A stretch of DNA of 49,179 bases from Nostoc foliaceum FACHB-393 (GTDB lineage Bacteria; Cyanobacteriota; Cyanobacteriia; Cyanobacteriales; Nostocaceae): positions 1-49,179 of the forward strand of contig NZ_JACJTD010000049.1 of NCBI RefSeq assembly GCF_014698505.1, in the 5' to 3' direction. The notes beneath the pieces were generated by a model that saw only the letters and a program-made list of their open reading frames with translations, ran no database searches and was not told the origin of the DNA. Each line of letters opens with the position of its first letter. Position 1 is the stretch's first letter. Of this stretch, positions 1-9,819 are shown in pieces. The position numbers were made by a program, and so were the translations under genes.

Positions 1-1
1 A

Positions 2-112
2 GTAGATGAGTTGAAGTCAATACTTGATAAGCTATTGAATCAGGGTGAGTTAGTCATTAAGTGGCATCGAAATATAAAAAACAAAGGAAATAATGGTTAT
101 ATTGCAATTTAA
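2..112 (+). CDS. C-terminal end of an unknown protein (partial)
   Basis: An open frame enters from the left edge and ends at the TAA at 110-112, giving 36 residues of mixed charged and hydrophobic composition (VDELKSILDKLLNQGELVIK at the start). It looks like the end of a helical protein. It is too short to place in a family, and an open run of this length can arise by chance in AT-rich DNA. Confidence 0.35.
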   Translation, partial: VDELKSILDKLLNQGELVIKWHRNIKNKGNNGYIAI

Positions 113-1007
113 ATGCTGATTAGCTTAGTAGGGTGAAAAGTATTAGCACTTGCAGTATTCAATATACCTATGCTAGCGGCAACTTTCGGTAATAGTATGT
201 AAGCACCTATACAGAATATTATAACCTTTGTGATTCGGAAGTTAGTCTTCATGGCTTTCAGTAAATTTACTATTTTTTCATTTAAAAACGCTTTTTTATT
301 TCCTGCCGTATATTTACCGACTTTATTGAAAAAATAACTTTATTCAATTAATTTAATTATTGCTGGTAGTGTACAAGTAATTATGGGAAAAGCTTGTATA
401 TTAAGCTTTATCTATTGGCATTAAATAGTCTATATACTTAAGTGGTATTCATAATAAGCCGTTTTTACATCAGTCTAAAGTTAGATATGTTGATTTATCG
501 CTTGAAGCATTTTGTCTAAATCACTATTTATTAATAATATTTTAATATTTTTAAGTATAAACACTATGTTTACTAGCTAATAGTTTAGGAAAACATTAAA
601 TAATCCTTGTTTAATTGTATATTTAAAAACTAATTATTGTAAAGATACATAAAGATAAAACAACGTAATTGCCGTATAATAAGGATTTTAAAAACTTTAG
701 AACTATGAAATAGCGTAATAAACCGACTAAGTATGAGTATAATTAGTGATAGTAAAAATATTTACATTAATAATTAATTTACTAATTACCTCTGATGACT
801 CATACCTTTCTTAGCTGTGTTCTTAGGTTTAGTCTTCAGGTAAAAAAGCCTTACTAAGTCTCTATCTTGCCTAAAAAACCAGTTCGCAGCATATGCGCCA
901 TACTTTTTCAAGATAGTGCCTTGGACGTATCTCCAGTCCACATCCCTAGTTTTAAGGTAAAAATTGTGACTAAAGTAAAAAAATCTGAAGACTTGACTCT
1001 TGACTAA
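113..1007. other. AT-rich intergenic stretch, about 0.9 kb
   Basis: This stretch is strongly AT-rich and holds no open frame I would call a gene. The longest ATG-started plus-strand frame I noticed (from about 251) is 28 codons. No tRNA-like cloverleaf or strong terminator was recognised. The right part (about 940-1005) lies downstream of the convergent diguanylate cyclase gene. Confidence 0.5.
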
Positions 1008-3218
1008 TTAAGCAAACTCGTAGCGATTTTTACCTAGGCGCTTGGCACGGTACATTGCTACATCTGCTTGTTTCATCAAAGTTTCACTGTCTAGACTGTT
1101 GTATGGGTAGACACTAATGCCAATACTGGCAGAGACTCGGATTGAATACCCGTCCAAAACAATTGGCTTGGTAATACTACTTAAGATTTTTTCGGCGACT
1201 TTAGCAGCTATTTGGACATTAGGAATTGCCCGTAAAATCACAGTAAATTCATCGCCACCCAAGCGAGAAACTGTATCACTAGCCCGTAAAGAGTTGCTGA
1301 GTCGTCCGGCAATAGTCATTAGCAAGCGATCGCCGGTCTCGTGTCCTAGAGTATCATTGACTTGCTTAAAGCCATCTAAATCAATAAACAGCAGCCCTAG
1401 CAACAAGTTGTTGTGTTGCGCCCAATTTAACGATTCGTAAAGTTGTTCTGCAAAAAATTTGCGATTGGATAGACCAGTCAGGGGGTCGTGATATGCTAAG
1501 TAACGCAAGTGGTCTTCTTTGAGTTTTAATTCATTGTTAGAGCGGAATAGTTCAGCAGCAGTACGTTTAAGCTGTTCTTCCATGAGCTTGCGCTGAGTAA
1601 TATCTCGGATGACTCCAACTAAAAAGAAATTGCCAGCTGAGTCTTTATGGAGCGATCGCTTAGTGGCAATTTGATGAGTCTGACCATCTGCATTTGTAAA
1701 TTCTTCTTCATGTTCCTGGGGTTGCTGAGTTCGGAACACAAGATCGTCCTGTTGTCGAAACACATCGGCTTCATGTTTAGGGAAAAAGTCATAGTCTGAC
1801 TTTTCAATTAACAACTTATTTGGATAACCGATAAATCGACAATACGCCTCATTTAAAACAATCCACTGATGTTGTTCATTTTTCACAAAAATTGGATCAG
1901 GAATCGTGTTGATTACGTGATGCAAAAATTCTTTGGAACGTTTCCACTCTTCCTGCATGTGGGCAATATGACTGGTCATCCAAATAGCTGAACTACCAAA
2001 GCTAAACAGTGAGGGAATAAGCGGTATCCACCAACCATACAAGAAAGCAAGGTATGAACTCAGGGTCAATACAAAGCAAGAAACTAAAATGCTGAGGAGG
2101 CTTCTAGTTGCGTGTCGTATCCGCCATGTCGTCACAGCTCCCAGATAAGACCAGATAAAAATCCACAAGTCTTCCACTAAGTCAGGCCAGACCTTGAGTA
2201 AAGGTCGTCCTTGCAGAGCGGCAGAGATTAACTCACTGATAAAATAAGCTTGCAGTTGAATACCAGGTACAGGCTTTGCCGTACCCATTAGACTGCTGGA
2301 GTATGGGATGAATACAAAATCCTGGAGACTGGGTGCAGTGGAGCCAATAAGTATAATCCGATCTTTGATTAAGTTATCTTTGACTTTATCTGCCAGTACA
2401 TCTCTCATCGATACTTGGCGAAAACTACACAATTCTTCAGATAAACTTTTACATTTGGGTTTGGGAAAATTGGTCAAAATTTGGTAGCCTCTGGAATCTG
2501 CTCCCACATAAGCACCATCATTAGCCTCAAAACGAGTAAATGCTGCCTTACCCAATTGCAAATACTCAGGGTTGTTTTTTGCTTGGGTGGGAGTAATTCC
2601 GTCTGCCTTTAAATACAATAAAGCCAACTTCAGGGCAAAACTTTCGTGTAACTGACTTTTAATGTGCCAGTACAACAAGCTGCGACGCACTTTACCATCA
2701 AGATCATACAGCACGTTGTTAAAGCCCACTTGATCCTGATTCAGTTCCGGTGGAGGTGAAACACTAATGTTTTTATTTTTGTCATTTGCCAGGAGTTCAA
2801 TACCAATCAAGTTGGGTATCGACTTATAAGCATTACGTAGTTCTTGATTACCAGGCTCTACTGGCAAATTTCGGAAGATATCTAAGCCAATAGCACGGGG
2901 TTTGTAGATGTTTAATTTTTGCAACAACTGGGCAATCTTCGTATCTGGAATCGGCCACGAACCTACTTCGTCTAAATAGGCCTCATCAATCACTACGAGA
3001 GTAATACGCTCTTCTGGGGGTTCATTTGGACGTAAGCGAAAAAACTGATCCAAAGCTGCCAACTCCAAAGATTGCAATAATCCAATGGAGTGCAAAAGCA
3101 GGACACAGACTGCAACACTGACGGCAGTAATCAATTCTCTGTGTCCTCGACTAAGCGATTGTTTCAGTCCAAAGATTAACTTTACAAAACGCTTGCCTAG
3201 CTGCTGATTCATTCCCAT
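1008..3218 (-). CDS. CHASE2-PAS-GGDEF diguanylate cyclase
   Basis: This 736-residue membrane sensor should make the second messenger c-di-GMP. An N-terminal membrane segment (about 30-50) is followed by an extracytoplasmic CHASE2 sensor (about 50-345; note ALDQFFRLRP and the GSWPIPD stretch). Several membrane helices follow (about 347-420), then a PAS domain (about 430-545) and a GGDEF domain (about 570-735). The active-site GGDEF is intact near residue 653. An RxxD inhibitory-site motif (RASD) lies five residues before it, so product feedback is expected. No EAL domain is present. The CHASE2 ligand is unknown. Two start candidates exist, M1 and M3, three codons apart. A possible small gene ends three bases upstream. 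Confidence 0.92.
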   Translation of the reverse strand: MGMNQQLGKRFVKLIFGLKQSLSRGHRELITAVSVAVCVLLLHSIGLLQSLELAALDQFFRLRPNEPPEERITLVVIDEAYLDEVGSWPIPDTKIAQLLQKLNIYKPRAIGLDIFRNLPVEPGNQELRNAYKSIPNLIGIELLANDKNKNISVSPPPELNQDQVGFNNVLYDLDGKVRRSLLYWHIKSQLHESFALKLALLYLKADGITPTQAKNNPEYLQLGKAAFTRFEANDGAYVGADSRGYQILTNFPKPKCKSLSEELCSFRQVSMRDVLADKVKDNLIKDRIILIGSTAPSLQDFVFIPYSSSLMGTAKPVPGIQLQAYFISELISAALQGRPLLKVWPDLVEDLWIFIWSYLGAVTTWRIRHATRSLLSILVSCFVLTLSSYLAFLYGWWIPLIPSLFSFGSSAIWMTSHIAHMQEEWKRSKEFLHHVINTIPDPIFVKNEQHQWIVLNEAYCRFIGYPNKLLIEKSDYDFFPKHEADVFRQQDDLVFRTQQPQEHEEEFTNADGQTHQIATKRSLHKDSAGNFFLVGVIRDITQRKLMEEQLKRTAAELFRSNNELKLKEDHLRYLAYHDPLTGLSNRKFFAEQLYESLNWAQHNNLLLGLLFIDLDGFKQVNDTLGHETGDRLLMTIAGRLSNSLRASDTVSRLGGDEFTVILRAIPNVQIAAKVAEKILSSITKPIVLDGYSIRVSASIGISVYPYNSLDSETLMKQADVAMYRAKRLGKNRYEFA

Positions 3219-3221
3219 TAC

Positions 3222-3425
3222 CTAGTGGGGAGAAATATTCTCTATTTCCTTATAGCTATTAACTATTGGACTAACATAGCTCAAGCGGGAGCTAAATAGA
3301 GTTTCTAAGAGTTTTTTCAAATCAGCAAGGTTATTTAACACATTGTGGTATTTGTGATGTATCACCATATATTGAGGCCAATTATCTGAACAAACAGCAA
3401 CTGGGACTTTTGTGGCTATCAACAC
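3222..3425 (-). CDS. possible small protein upstream of the diguanylate cyclase
   Basis: A 67-codon minus-strand frame with a GTG start stops three bases before the ATG of the CHASE2-GGDEF gene, so the two could be translationally coupled. The peptide is rich in hydrophobic and aromatic residues (WPQYMVIHHKYHN, then DLKKLLETL). I recognise no domain. No clear Shine-Dalgarno sequence supports the start. It may be a chance frame or the remnant of a longer gene. Confidence 0.28.
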   Translation of the reverse strand: MLIATKVPVAVCSDNWPQYMVIHHKYHNVLNNLADLKKLLETLFSSRLSYVSPIVNSYKEIENISPH

Positions 3426-3894
3426 AAGTTAAGTATAAATATTATTGAAAGTGAGTTCAGCAAATTTAACGCCCAAAGCCTTGTCTGGTAAAGCCTACTT
3501 ATTAAACTCATACATTTTTGATCAATTAGGTATTTTATTGAGAATTACGGGAACTTCCAATAGACACACCTTTGGGTTTGGCTCTGACATGATTACATCC
3601 CAAGGTAGCTCCCAAGTGCCGTAAAAAGAAATTAAACGATACATTATATTAGGGTAAATATATTTGAGGAATTTCCTTGCGCTTGAAATATTTGCGGATA
3701 AAAAAGCCGCAGGAAAATTGGTAATTGAGTATTGGACAATACCTATTATCTATTACCAAAAACAAAAAAGCCAACTGGAAACAGACTTTGCTGTACTCAT
3801 CCAGTTGACTATGGGGTATGAACTACACCATACCGCTAGGTCAGTGTAGCGTTCACAATTATTGGGAACTGCCGCTGAGGCTGACTCAAGACAA
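3426..3894. other. intergenic stretch with a 40-codon minus-strand frame
   Basis: There is no convincing gene here. A minus-strand ATG frame from 3644 to 3522 (40 residues, starting MYRLISFYGTWELPW) has a protein-like composition but no visible ribosome site. It could be a small protein or a remnant. Near 3772-3806 a stem formed by CAACTGGA and TCCAGTTG lies past the end of the VKOR gene and could help end its transcript. Confidence 0.3.
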
Positions 3895-4878
3895 TTACTT
3901 AAAATACTTGAAGTTACGAGGGCCTGTATAACCAGAAACTTTCGCTAGTTCTTCTAAGTTTTGGACTCCGCTATAGCTTTTTCCATTGATTATCCAAGTG
4001 GGGAAGCCTTCGATTTTTGCGGATTTACACAATTCTGGTTGAGCTTTGAGACCATCAGGAGCGCACTCTACCTTAATATCATTGTTGATTATTGGCTCGG
4101 CCTCTTTACCAAAAAGCAGCTTTTGTTCATGACAGTGAGGACACCAGTAAGCACTGTATTCCTTTGCCCCTACCTTCGCCAGATGGCGTGCTAAAGCTAT
4201 TTCCGCCTCACCAGAAGTAGTGGTAACTTTCCAACCGAAAGCTGGGTTAGGGTTTTCCTTGGGAGTAAAGGTAATTTTTACGGGTTGTCCTGGAGTTCCA
4301 GGTGTAACATCTGATTGATTCACGCCAGCATAGACGCCTAAAGTGCCAATCAGCGTTACCATCCCCACAATTAGGGCGGTAAATAAGATTTGTCCAATAT
4401 CCTCCCAAGTCCGACCGATAATCGTCAGTACCAAAAGACTGAGGGAGAACAAAGCTGAACCAATACAGTAAGGACAAATAGCTTTGATTTGAGATGCCAG
4501 CACATACATTAAGTAGCCGCTAAAGACAGACATAGCGATCGCACCCACCAGCAACAGCCACCACGTCCAATTTTCCAATTGCTTGCGACTATTGTTGTCC
4601 CCTGAGTTAAATACCAAGGGAGCCAAAGCAAATATCGCCATACTGGTGTAGGCCAAAAACCCAAACAAAGCTAATGGCTGACCAAAAACCGTTGCCCAAG
4701 GGCTGGAAAGTACATCATTACAGCCCTTGACACCAGCCTGTGCCACACAAGCTGCACTGCCTCCTGTTAACTTTTCTATGGCGAGATAACCTGTTATCAG
4801 GGCACCACATCCAGCGATCGCGGCAATCAATGGACGTGACCATTTATGAATCCAAGGAGTAGAACGGCGGCGAATCAT
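3895..4878 (-). CDS. vitamin K epoxide reductase family protein fused to a thioredoxin-like domain
   Basis: This is a 327-residue thiol-oxidising enzyme of the cyanobacterial VKOR-Trx type. It forms disulfides in exported proteins and passes electrons to quinone. The membrane VKOR part (about 15-185) carries the loop cysteine pair C44 and C53 and the active-site pair in CPYC (135-138). The C-terminal lumenal/periplasmic thioredoxin-like domain has a CPHC motif (246-249). All residues expected for the relay are visible. In cyanobacteria this fusion supports oxidative folding and photosystem II assembly. It is transcribed alone here, between a repeat-filled spacer and the diguanylate cyclase region. 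Confidence 0.93.
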   Translation of the reverse strand: MIRRRSTPWIHKWSRPLIAAIAGCGALITGYLAIEKLTGGSAACVAQAGVKGCNDVLSSPWATVFGQPLALFGFLAYTSMAIFALAPLVFNSGDNNSRKQLENWTWWLLLVGAIAMSVFSGYLMYVLASQIKAICPYCIGSALFSLSLLVLTIIGRTWEDIGQILFTALIVGMVTLIGTLGVYAGVNQSDVTPGTPGQPVKITFTPKENPNPAFGWKVTTTSGEAEIALARHLAKVGAKEYSAYWCPHCHEQKLLFGKEAEPIINNDIKVECAPDGLKAQPELCKSAKIEGFPTWIINGKSYSGVQNLEELAKVSGYTGPRNFKYFK

Positions 4879-4893
4879 AAACTGTTATTAGTT

Positions 4894-4953
4894 AATGGGC
4901 ATTGGGCATTGGGCATTGGGCACTGGGCACTGGGTATTAGGCATGGGGCATTA
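4894..4953. repeat. heptanucleotide tandem repeat (TTGGGCA type)
   Basis: About eight imperfect copies of a 7-base unit (ATTGGGC/ACTGGGC) fill the spacer between btpA and the VKOR gene. They are followed by a short CATGCCCC-type inverted echo. Short tandem repeats of this kind are common in Nostoc-type genomes between genes. Confidence 0.75.
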
Positions 4954-4982
4954 GTAATTTTTCCCCATACCTCATGCCCCAT

Positions 4983-5831
4983 TTAAGAATGTAATTTCAC
5001 TTGTTCTGCTGATTTGCTTTCACCTTTGGAGTTCCAATTGCGACGCGCGACTTCCACAAATTGACTGACACGAATTGGATCAATTGGTTGCTCTATACGT
5101 CCGTGACGTTTCAGGGAACTGGAAACTATGACACCATCTGCTGCCTGCATCAATGTATCAATATTTTCCCAATTAGCCCCACTACCGATGAACACTGGCG
5201 TGCCATCTGCTGCACTACAAGCTAGTTCCAAATCTTCTAAGTTAGGAGGGCTACCAGTAGCCCAACCAGACAAAATCACTCCGTCTGCTAAACCCCTTTC
5301 AATGGTGTCTTTCACAGCAACTGTGAGATTTGGAGAACTCAAAGGACGGGCGTGCTTCACCAACACATCGGCCAGGATTTTAACATCGCAGCCTAACTCC
5401 CGTCGATAGCGGAGTAGTTGATGGGCTTCTCCCTCAATTAATCCCTGGTCGGTTGCCATCACCCCTGTGAGAACGTTGACGCGGATGAATTGTGCTTGCA
5501 CACAGCTAGCGATCGCCATTGCACTTTTAGCGTCGTTTCGCAAAACATTTAACCCTACAGGCAAAGTCACCAAATTTTGTATCCGCTGCACCACAATGGT
5601 CATGGCACTCACAACCACTGGATCGACTTGGTTTTTGGTAAACGGCGCGTCGAAAAAATTCTCCACAATCAGACCGTCAACCCCCCCACTGGCAAGGGCT
5701 ACGGCTTCTTGTTCGGCGCGGTCAATCACCGCTTTTAGGCTACCTCCCCAACGAGGTGAGGTCGGCAGTGGTAGCAGGTGAACCACGCCAATAATCGGTG
5801 AGCGAGTTTTAAATAATTGATATAAGTCCAC
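4983..5831 (-). CDS. btpA: BtpA family photosystem I biogenesis protein
   Basis: This 282-residue TIM-barrel-like protein matches the BtpA family, needed in cyanobacteria for stable accumulation of photosystem I reaction-centre proteins. Recognisable stretches are GVVHLLPLP near the N-terminus, GGVDGLIVENFFDAPF (about 50-65) and the phosphate-binding-like VFIGSGAN near residue 213. Length is normal for the family. Its biochemical reaction is not established. It has no close co-directional partner upstream; the VKOR gene follows after a repeat-rich gap of about 100 bases. Confidence 0.92.
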   Translation of the reverse strand: MDLYQLFKTRSPIIGVVHLLPLPTSPRWGGSLKAVIDRAEQEAVALASGGVDGLIVENFFDAPFTKNQVDPVVVSAMTIVVQRIQNLVTLPVGLNVLRNDAKSAMAIASCVQAQFIRVNVLTGVMATDQGLIEGEAHQLLRYRRELGCDVKILADVLVKHARPLSSPNLTVAVKDTIERGLADGVILSGWATGSPPNLEDLELACSAADGTPVFIGSGANWENIDTLMQAADGVIVSSSLKRHGRIEQPIDPIRVSQFVEVARRNWNSKGESKSAEQVKLHS

Positions 5832-6503
5832 GTCTTTAATCCGCCTCGCGGAGTCCAGAGTCTAGAATTTTTTGACTATTGACTGTATGACCCTTGACTC
5901 TTGAGTTTTCATTAACTAGTCAAATGTGTTTTATGATAGTCGGTTTATTGCCTCCTTCCTCAGATGGAAATTGGCCTCAAACCTCCCATAAGATATGTTA
6001 AGATAAAACTTGGCTACAAGAGGAGTTTGCCACTCACTAGACGCAAGGCAGCTTTCCGTGGTTTAGGCGTCTTGTCCGCGCCCAGTCGTAGGACTTGCCA
6101 ATCGCCAGGGTAGCATTACTGCTTTATAGGCGTAGTCGCTTTCGTCGATTTCCCTGAGGGTAGCGACTTCTCACAACAAGCCCTTTGGGCGGCTTCCCGA
6201 TGGGTAGATTAACAACGCACACGCTGCGGTAATGTAAAATACCAATAGGCGAATTGTTAAAAAAGATTACAAGTGTCAAATGTACCCAAAGACACTTCAA
6301 TTTACCCTGGGGAACAGATTGATAGGAATATCATAACATGACCTCTATTTTTATTTATTGATAGGGTTATGAGTCCACGGACAGTTACTGACAGTGGGAA
6401 TTTGCCACTGCACTATTTTCATGAGGATGCTGATAGCAAAAACGCGAAGTTAGCGCCGGAATGTTTGACTACAAGAAGAAAAAAATGAAGATTTTTTCAA
6501 AAT
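5832..6503. other. repeat-rich leader region between btpA and rimO
   Basis: This 670-base divergent spacer contains palindromic GC-rich fragments at about 6050-6240 (GGGTAGCGACTTC-like and GCCCTTTGGGCGGC pieces) typical of dispersed Nostoc repeats. No known RNA could be identified in it. The 3' part carries the small frame listed at 6369-6488. Promoters for both btpA and rimO should lie here, but I could not place them. Confidence 0.4.
6369..6488 (+). CDS. possible 39-residue leader peptide upstream of rimO
   Basis: An ATG frame of 39 codons (starts MSPRTVTDSGNLPLHYFHED, ends TTRRKK) lies 15 bases before the rimO start. It is in the same reading phase but separated by an in-frame TGA at 6486-6488. 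A weak purine stretch (TAGGG) precedes the ATG. It could be a regulatory upstream frame in the rimO-crhR transcript leader, or chance. I recognise no family. Confidence 0.27.
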   Translation: MSPRTVTDSGNLPLHYFHEDADSKNAKLAPECLTTRRKK

Positions 6504-7823
6504 ATGGGTGACAAGCCAACAATTGCCATTTCTCACCTGGGCTGCGAGAAAAACCGAATTGATACAGAACACATGCTGGGAATGCTCGTAGAAGCAGGCT
6601 ACGGTGTAGATACAAATGAAGAGTTAGCAGATTACGTTATTGTTAATACCTGTAGTTTTATTGAAGCAGCCCGGCAAGAATCTGTCAGAACTTTGGTAGA
6701 ACTGGCAGAGGCAAATAAAAAGATCGTAATCACTGGCTGTATGGCGCAACACTTCCAAGAACAACTTTTGGAGGAGTTGCCCGAAGCAGTAGCCGTTGTG
6801 GGTACTGGCGATTATCACAAAATTGTAAATGTAATTGAGCGTGTTGAACTTGGCGAGCGGGTCAAACAGGTTAGTATCGAACCAACCTACATTGCCGACG
6901 AAACTACACCGCGCTACCGCACTACAACCGAGGGCGTAGCTTACCTACGGGTTGCAGAAGGATGTGATTATCGTTGTGCATTTTGTATCATTCCTCATCT
7001 TCGAGGGAACCAGCGATCGCGTACTATTGAATCTATAGTCGCCGAAGCAGAGCAGTTAGTTAGTCAAGGGGTAAAGGAAATTATTCTAATTTCCCAAATC
7101 ACCACTAATTACGGTTTGGATATTTACGGTAAGCCAAAATTAGCGGAATTACTTCGCGCTTTGGGGAAAGTAGATATACCGTGGATCAGAATGCATTACG
7201 CTTATCCCACGGGACTAACCCCAGATGTGATAGCGGCCATCCAAGAAACACCAAACGTTTTGCCTTATCTGGATTTGCCCTTGCAACATTCTCATCCAGA
7301 TATTCTCCGCGCCATGAACCGTCCTTGGCAAGGGCGGGTAAATGATGGGATTATAGATCGCATCAAGACGGCGCTACCAACAGCCGTACTGCGGACAACA
7401 TTTATTGTTGGTTTCCCAGGAGAAACAAGCGAGCATTTTGAGCATCTACTAGAGTTCGTTCAGCGGCATGAATTCGATCATGTTGGCGTCTTCACCTTTT
7501 CACCTGAGGAAGGAACCCCAGCTTATAAGCTACCAAATCAGTTGCCCCAAGAGGTGATGGATGATCGCCGATACCAACTGATGGAACTCCAGCAACCGAT
7601 TTCTCAAAAGAAAAATCAACAGGAAGTAGGCAAAATAGTCGATGTCCTGATTGAGCAAGAAAATCCTGAAAGTGGTGAATTAATAGGTCGTTCAGGTAGA
7701 TTTTCCCCAGAGGTTGATGGTCTGGTGTATGTCAAAGGCCAGGCAAAGTTAGGAACCATCGTGCCAATAGCGATTCACCACGCTGATACATACGACCTCT
7801 ATGGTCAAGTAGTCAATAACTAA
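6504..7823 (+). CDS. rimO: ribosomal protein S12 methylthiotransferase RimO
   Basis: RimO is a 439-residue radical-SAM enzyme that methylthiolates the conserved aspartate of ribosomal protein S12. The N-terminal UPF0004 domain carries its three cluster cysteines (C14 in GCEKN, C50 in NTCSF, C79 in GCMAQ). The radical-SAM cluster motif CDYRCAFC lies at 154-161. A C-terminal TRAM domain (about 370-439) ends the protein. Length is as expected. The gene precedes crhR in the same direction with a 269-base spacer. This order is conserved in Synechocystis, where rimO and crhR form a processed operon. Confidence 0.96.
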   Translation: MGDKPTIAISHLGCEKNRIDTEHMLGMLVEAGYGVDTNEELADYVIVNTCSFIEAARQESVRTLVELAEANKKIVITGCMAQHFQEQLLEELPEAVAVVGTGDYHKIVNVIERVELGERVKQVSIEPTYIADETTPRYRTTTEGVAYLRVAEGCDYRCAFCIIPHLRGNQRSRTIESIVAEAEQLVSQGVKEIILISQITTNYGLDIYGKPKLAELLRALGKVDIPWIRMHYAYPTGLTPDVIAAIQETPNVLPYLDLPLQHSHPDILRAMNRPWQGRVNDGIIDRIKTALPTAVLRTTFIVGFPGETSEHFEHLLEFVQRHEFDHVGVFTFSPEEGTPAYKLPNQLPQEVMDDRRYQLMELQQPISQKKNQQEVGKIVDVLIEQENPESGELIGRSGRFSPEVDGLVYVKGQAKLGTIVPIAIHHADTYDLYGQVVNN

Positions 7824-7998
7824 GTTGTCATTTGTCTTTTGTCCTTTGTCCTTTGTTAAATGACCCTTACAGATTCATCCTTATACTAAGGTCAATGCTG
7901 CATTAATAGCAGTTTTCATGAGGGTTTACCTGAAACGCTGGCGGACTTGTTGGCATAGCCTCTCCAAGAGTTGAGGCTTCGCTACCGCCCTTAGCTCA

Positions 7999-8058
7999 CT
8001 AATGACTAATGGCTAATGACTAATGACTAATGACTAATAACTAATGACTAATGACTAA
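7999..8058. repeat. heptanucleotide tandem repeat (TAATGAC type)
   Basis: About eight copies of the 7-base unit CTAATGA, with a few substitutions, lie in the rimO-crhR spacer 35 bases before the crhR start codon. If the two genes are co-transcribed, the repeat would be part of the AU-rich intercistronic RNA. Confidence 0.8.
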
Positions 8059-8092
8059 GCCAAAATCCTTACATAAAATTTAGGACGAATTA

Positions 8093-9622
8093 ATGACTCT
8101 TTCATTTCAAGAATTAGGCATTTCCCAAGAACGTGTCGAACAACTAGAAAAAATCGGTTTTACCGAACCCACTAACATTCAAGTGCAAGCAATTCCCCAA
8201 TTGCTGTCTGGTCGTGATGTAGTAGGTCAATCTCAAACAGGAACAGGCAAAACGGCAGCATTTTCACTGCCAATTTTAGAGCGGCTGGATATTAATCAAA
8301 GAGCCGTTCAAGCTATAGTTTTAACACCAACTCGTGAATTAGCAATGCAAGTTCACGATGCGATCGCGCAGTTCATCGGTAATGAAGGATTGCGGGTGTT
8401 AGCAATCTATGGTGGTCAATCAATTGACCGCCAAATGTTACAACTGAAACGTGGCGTTCACATGGTTGTGGGTACTCCAGGACGGGTGATCGATTTGCTC
8501 GATCGAGGCTGTTTAAAGCTCGATCAAGTGAAGTGGTTTGTGTTGGATGAAGCCGATGAAATGTTGAGCATGGGCTTTATTGATGATGTGGTGAAAATCC
8601 TCTCTCAAGCGCCCGTAGATCGCCAAACAGCTTTATTCTCGGCAACAATGCCACCATCAATTCGGATGTTGGTGAACAAGTTCTTGCGATCGCCTGCAAC
8701 TGTCACCGTTGAGCAGCCAAAAGCCGCTCCCAACAAAATCAATCAGGTAGCTTACTTGATCCCCCGCCACTGGACAAAAGCCAAAGCTTTACAGCCAATT
8801 CTGGAAATGGAAGATCCAGAAACAGCTTTAATCTTTGTCCGCACCAGACGCACAGCCGCAGAACTCACCAGTCAATTACAAGGGGCCGGTCACAGTGTAG
8901 ATGAATACCACGGTGACTTGTCGCAACAAGCGCGGGAACGGTTATTAATCAGATTCCGTAACCGTCAAGTCCGCTGGGTTGTAGCAACTGATATTGCGGC
9001 ACGAGGGTTAGATGTCGATCAACTCTCTCATGTAATCAACTTCGACTTACCCGATAGCGTCGAAACTTACGTCCATCGCATTGGTCGTACTGGTCGTGCT
9101 GGTAAAGAAGGAACAGCAATTTCTTTAGTACAACCATTTGAGCGGCGCAAACAGCAAACATTTGAACGTCATAATCGCCAAAGTTGGCAATTGCTGTCGA
9201 TTCCTACACGCGCACAAATTGAAGCACGGCACATCCTGAAATTGCAAGAACAAGTGCGAGAAGCTTTGACAGGTGAGCGTTTGGCTTCATTCTTGCCAAT
9301 TGTTAGCGAACTGATTGAAGAATACGATGCTCAAGCGATCGCCGCAGCTGCACTGCAAATCGCTTACGATCAAACTCGTCCCGCTTGGTTGAGTTCAGAC
9401 GTAGAAATTCCCCAAGAAGAATCCTCCGCTCCCAAACCAAGATTGGGCAAGCGTCGTGAATCTTCCAGCGATCGCCCCCGTTCTGCGTGGAAATCAGATA
9501 GCAACAATGGTGAAGAAAGACATTCTTCTCCCAAGCCAAAACTGCGGACAAGTGGGCATGAGTCTTCTGCATCCCCCAGTAAAAAGATAGGTTCACCTAC
9601 AGCTAGAGAATCAGCTTCTTAG
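8093..9622 (+). CDS. crhR: DEAD-box RNA helicase, CrhR type
   Basis: This is a 509-residue ATP-dependent RNA helicase. Visible motifs are the Q motif region (about 23-34), motif I TGTGKT (49-54), TPTREL (78-82), TPGR (127-130), DEAD (151-154), SAT (182-184), ARGLD (302-306) and HRIGRTGR (327-334). The last 80 residues are a low-complexity tail rich in Ser, Pro, Lys and Arg, likely for RNA binding. Position after rimO marks it as the cyanobacterial CrhR, which in Synechocystis is induced by cold and by reduced electron transport and autoregulates its own operon. Regulation here is inferred from that homologue. Confidence 0.93.
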   Translation: MTLSFQELGISQERVEQLEKIGFTEPTNIQVQAIPQLLSGRDVVGQSQTGTGKTAAFSLPILERLDINQRAVQAIVLTPTRELAMQVHDAIAQFIGNEGLRVLAIYGGQSIDRQMLQLKRGVHMVVGTPGRVIDLLDRGCLKLDQVKWFVLDEADEMLSMGFIDDVVKILSQAPVDRQTALFSATMPPSIRMLVNKFLRSPATVTVEQPKAAPNKINQVAYLIPRHWTKAKALQPILEMEDPETALIFVRTRRTAAELTSQLQGAGHSVDEYHGDLSQQARERLLIRFRNRQVRWVVATDIAARGLDVDQLSHVINFDLPDSVETYVHRIGRTGRAGKEGTAISLVQPFERRKQQTFERHNRQSWQLLSIPTRAQIEARHILKLQEQVREALTGERLASFLPIVSELIEEYDAQAIAAAALQIAYDQTRPAWLSSDVEIPQEESSAPKPRLGKRRESSSDRPRSAWKSDSNNGEERHSSPKPKLRTSGHESSASPSKKIGSPTARESAS

Positions 9623-9718
9623 TCAACAGTTAGAAGTTAATCAATTTTGGATTTTAGATTTTTAGATTTTTTCTTCAATCCAAAATCCAAATATAAAATT
9701 GGAAAGTTGAGAGTTAAG

Positions 9719-9752
9719 AGTCAAGATTTTGGCTTTGGCTCTTGACTTTTTG
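9719..9752 (+). terminator. probable rho-independent terminator after crhR
   Basis: AGTCAAGA (9719-9726) and TCTTGACT (9740-9747) form an 8-bp stem followed by a run of five T. It lies about 100 bases after the helicase stop. An upstream TTTGGATTTT/AAAATCCAAA inverted repeat (about 9644-9692) may add to it. Confidence 0.5.
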
Positions 9753-9819
9753 GCTTTTGGGTAATTTATTTTACCTCTTTGTAAGAAGATAAATTTAAAG
9801 ATGCATTCTTCGTGGTCTT

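Noticed and set aside
3664..3849. 61-codon plus-strand frame with TTG start
   Set aside because: It has no ribosome site, and an inverted repeat that may be a terminator lies inside it.
6050..6240. GC-rich structured stretch considered as a non-coding RNA (6S, tmRNA or RNase P RNA)
   Set aside because: No conserved core of these RNAs was found; the pieces look like dispersed palindromic repeats.
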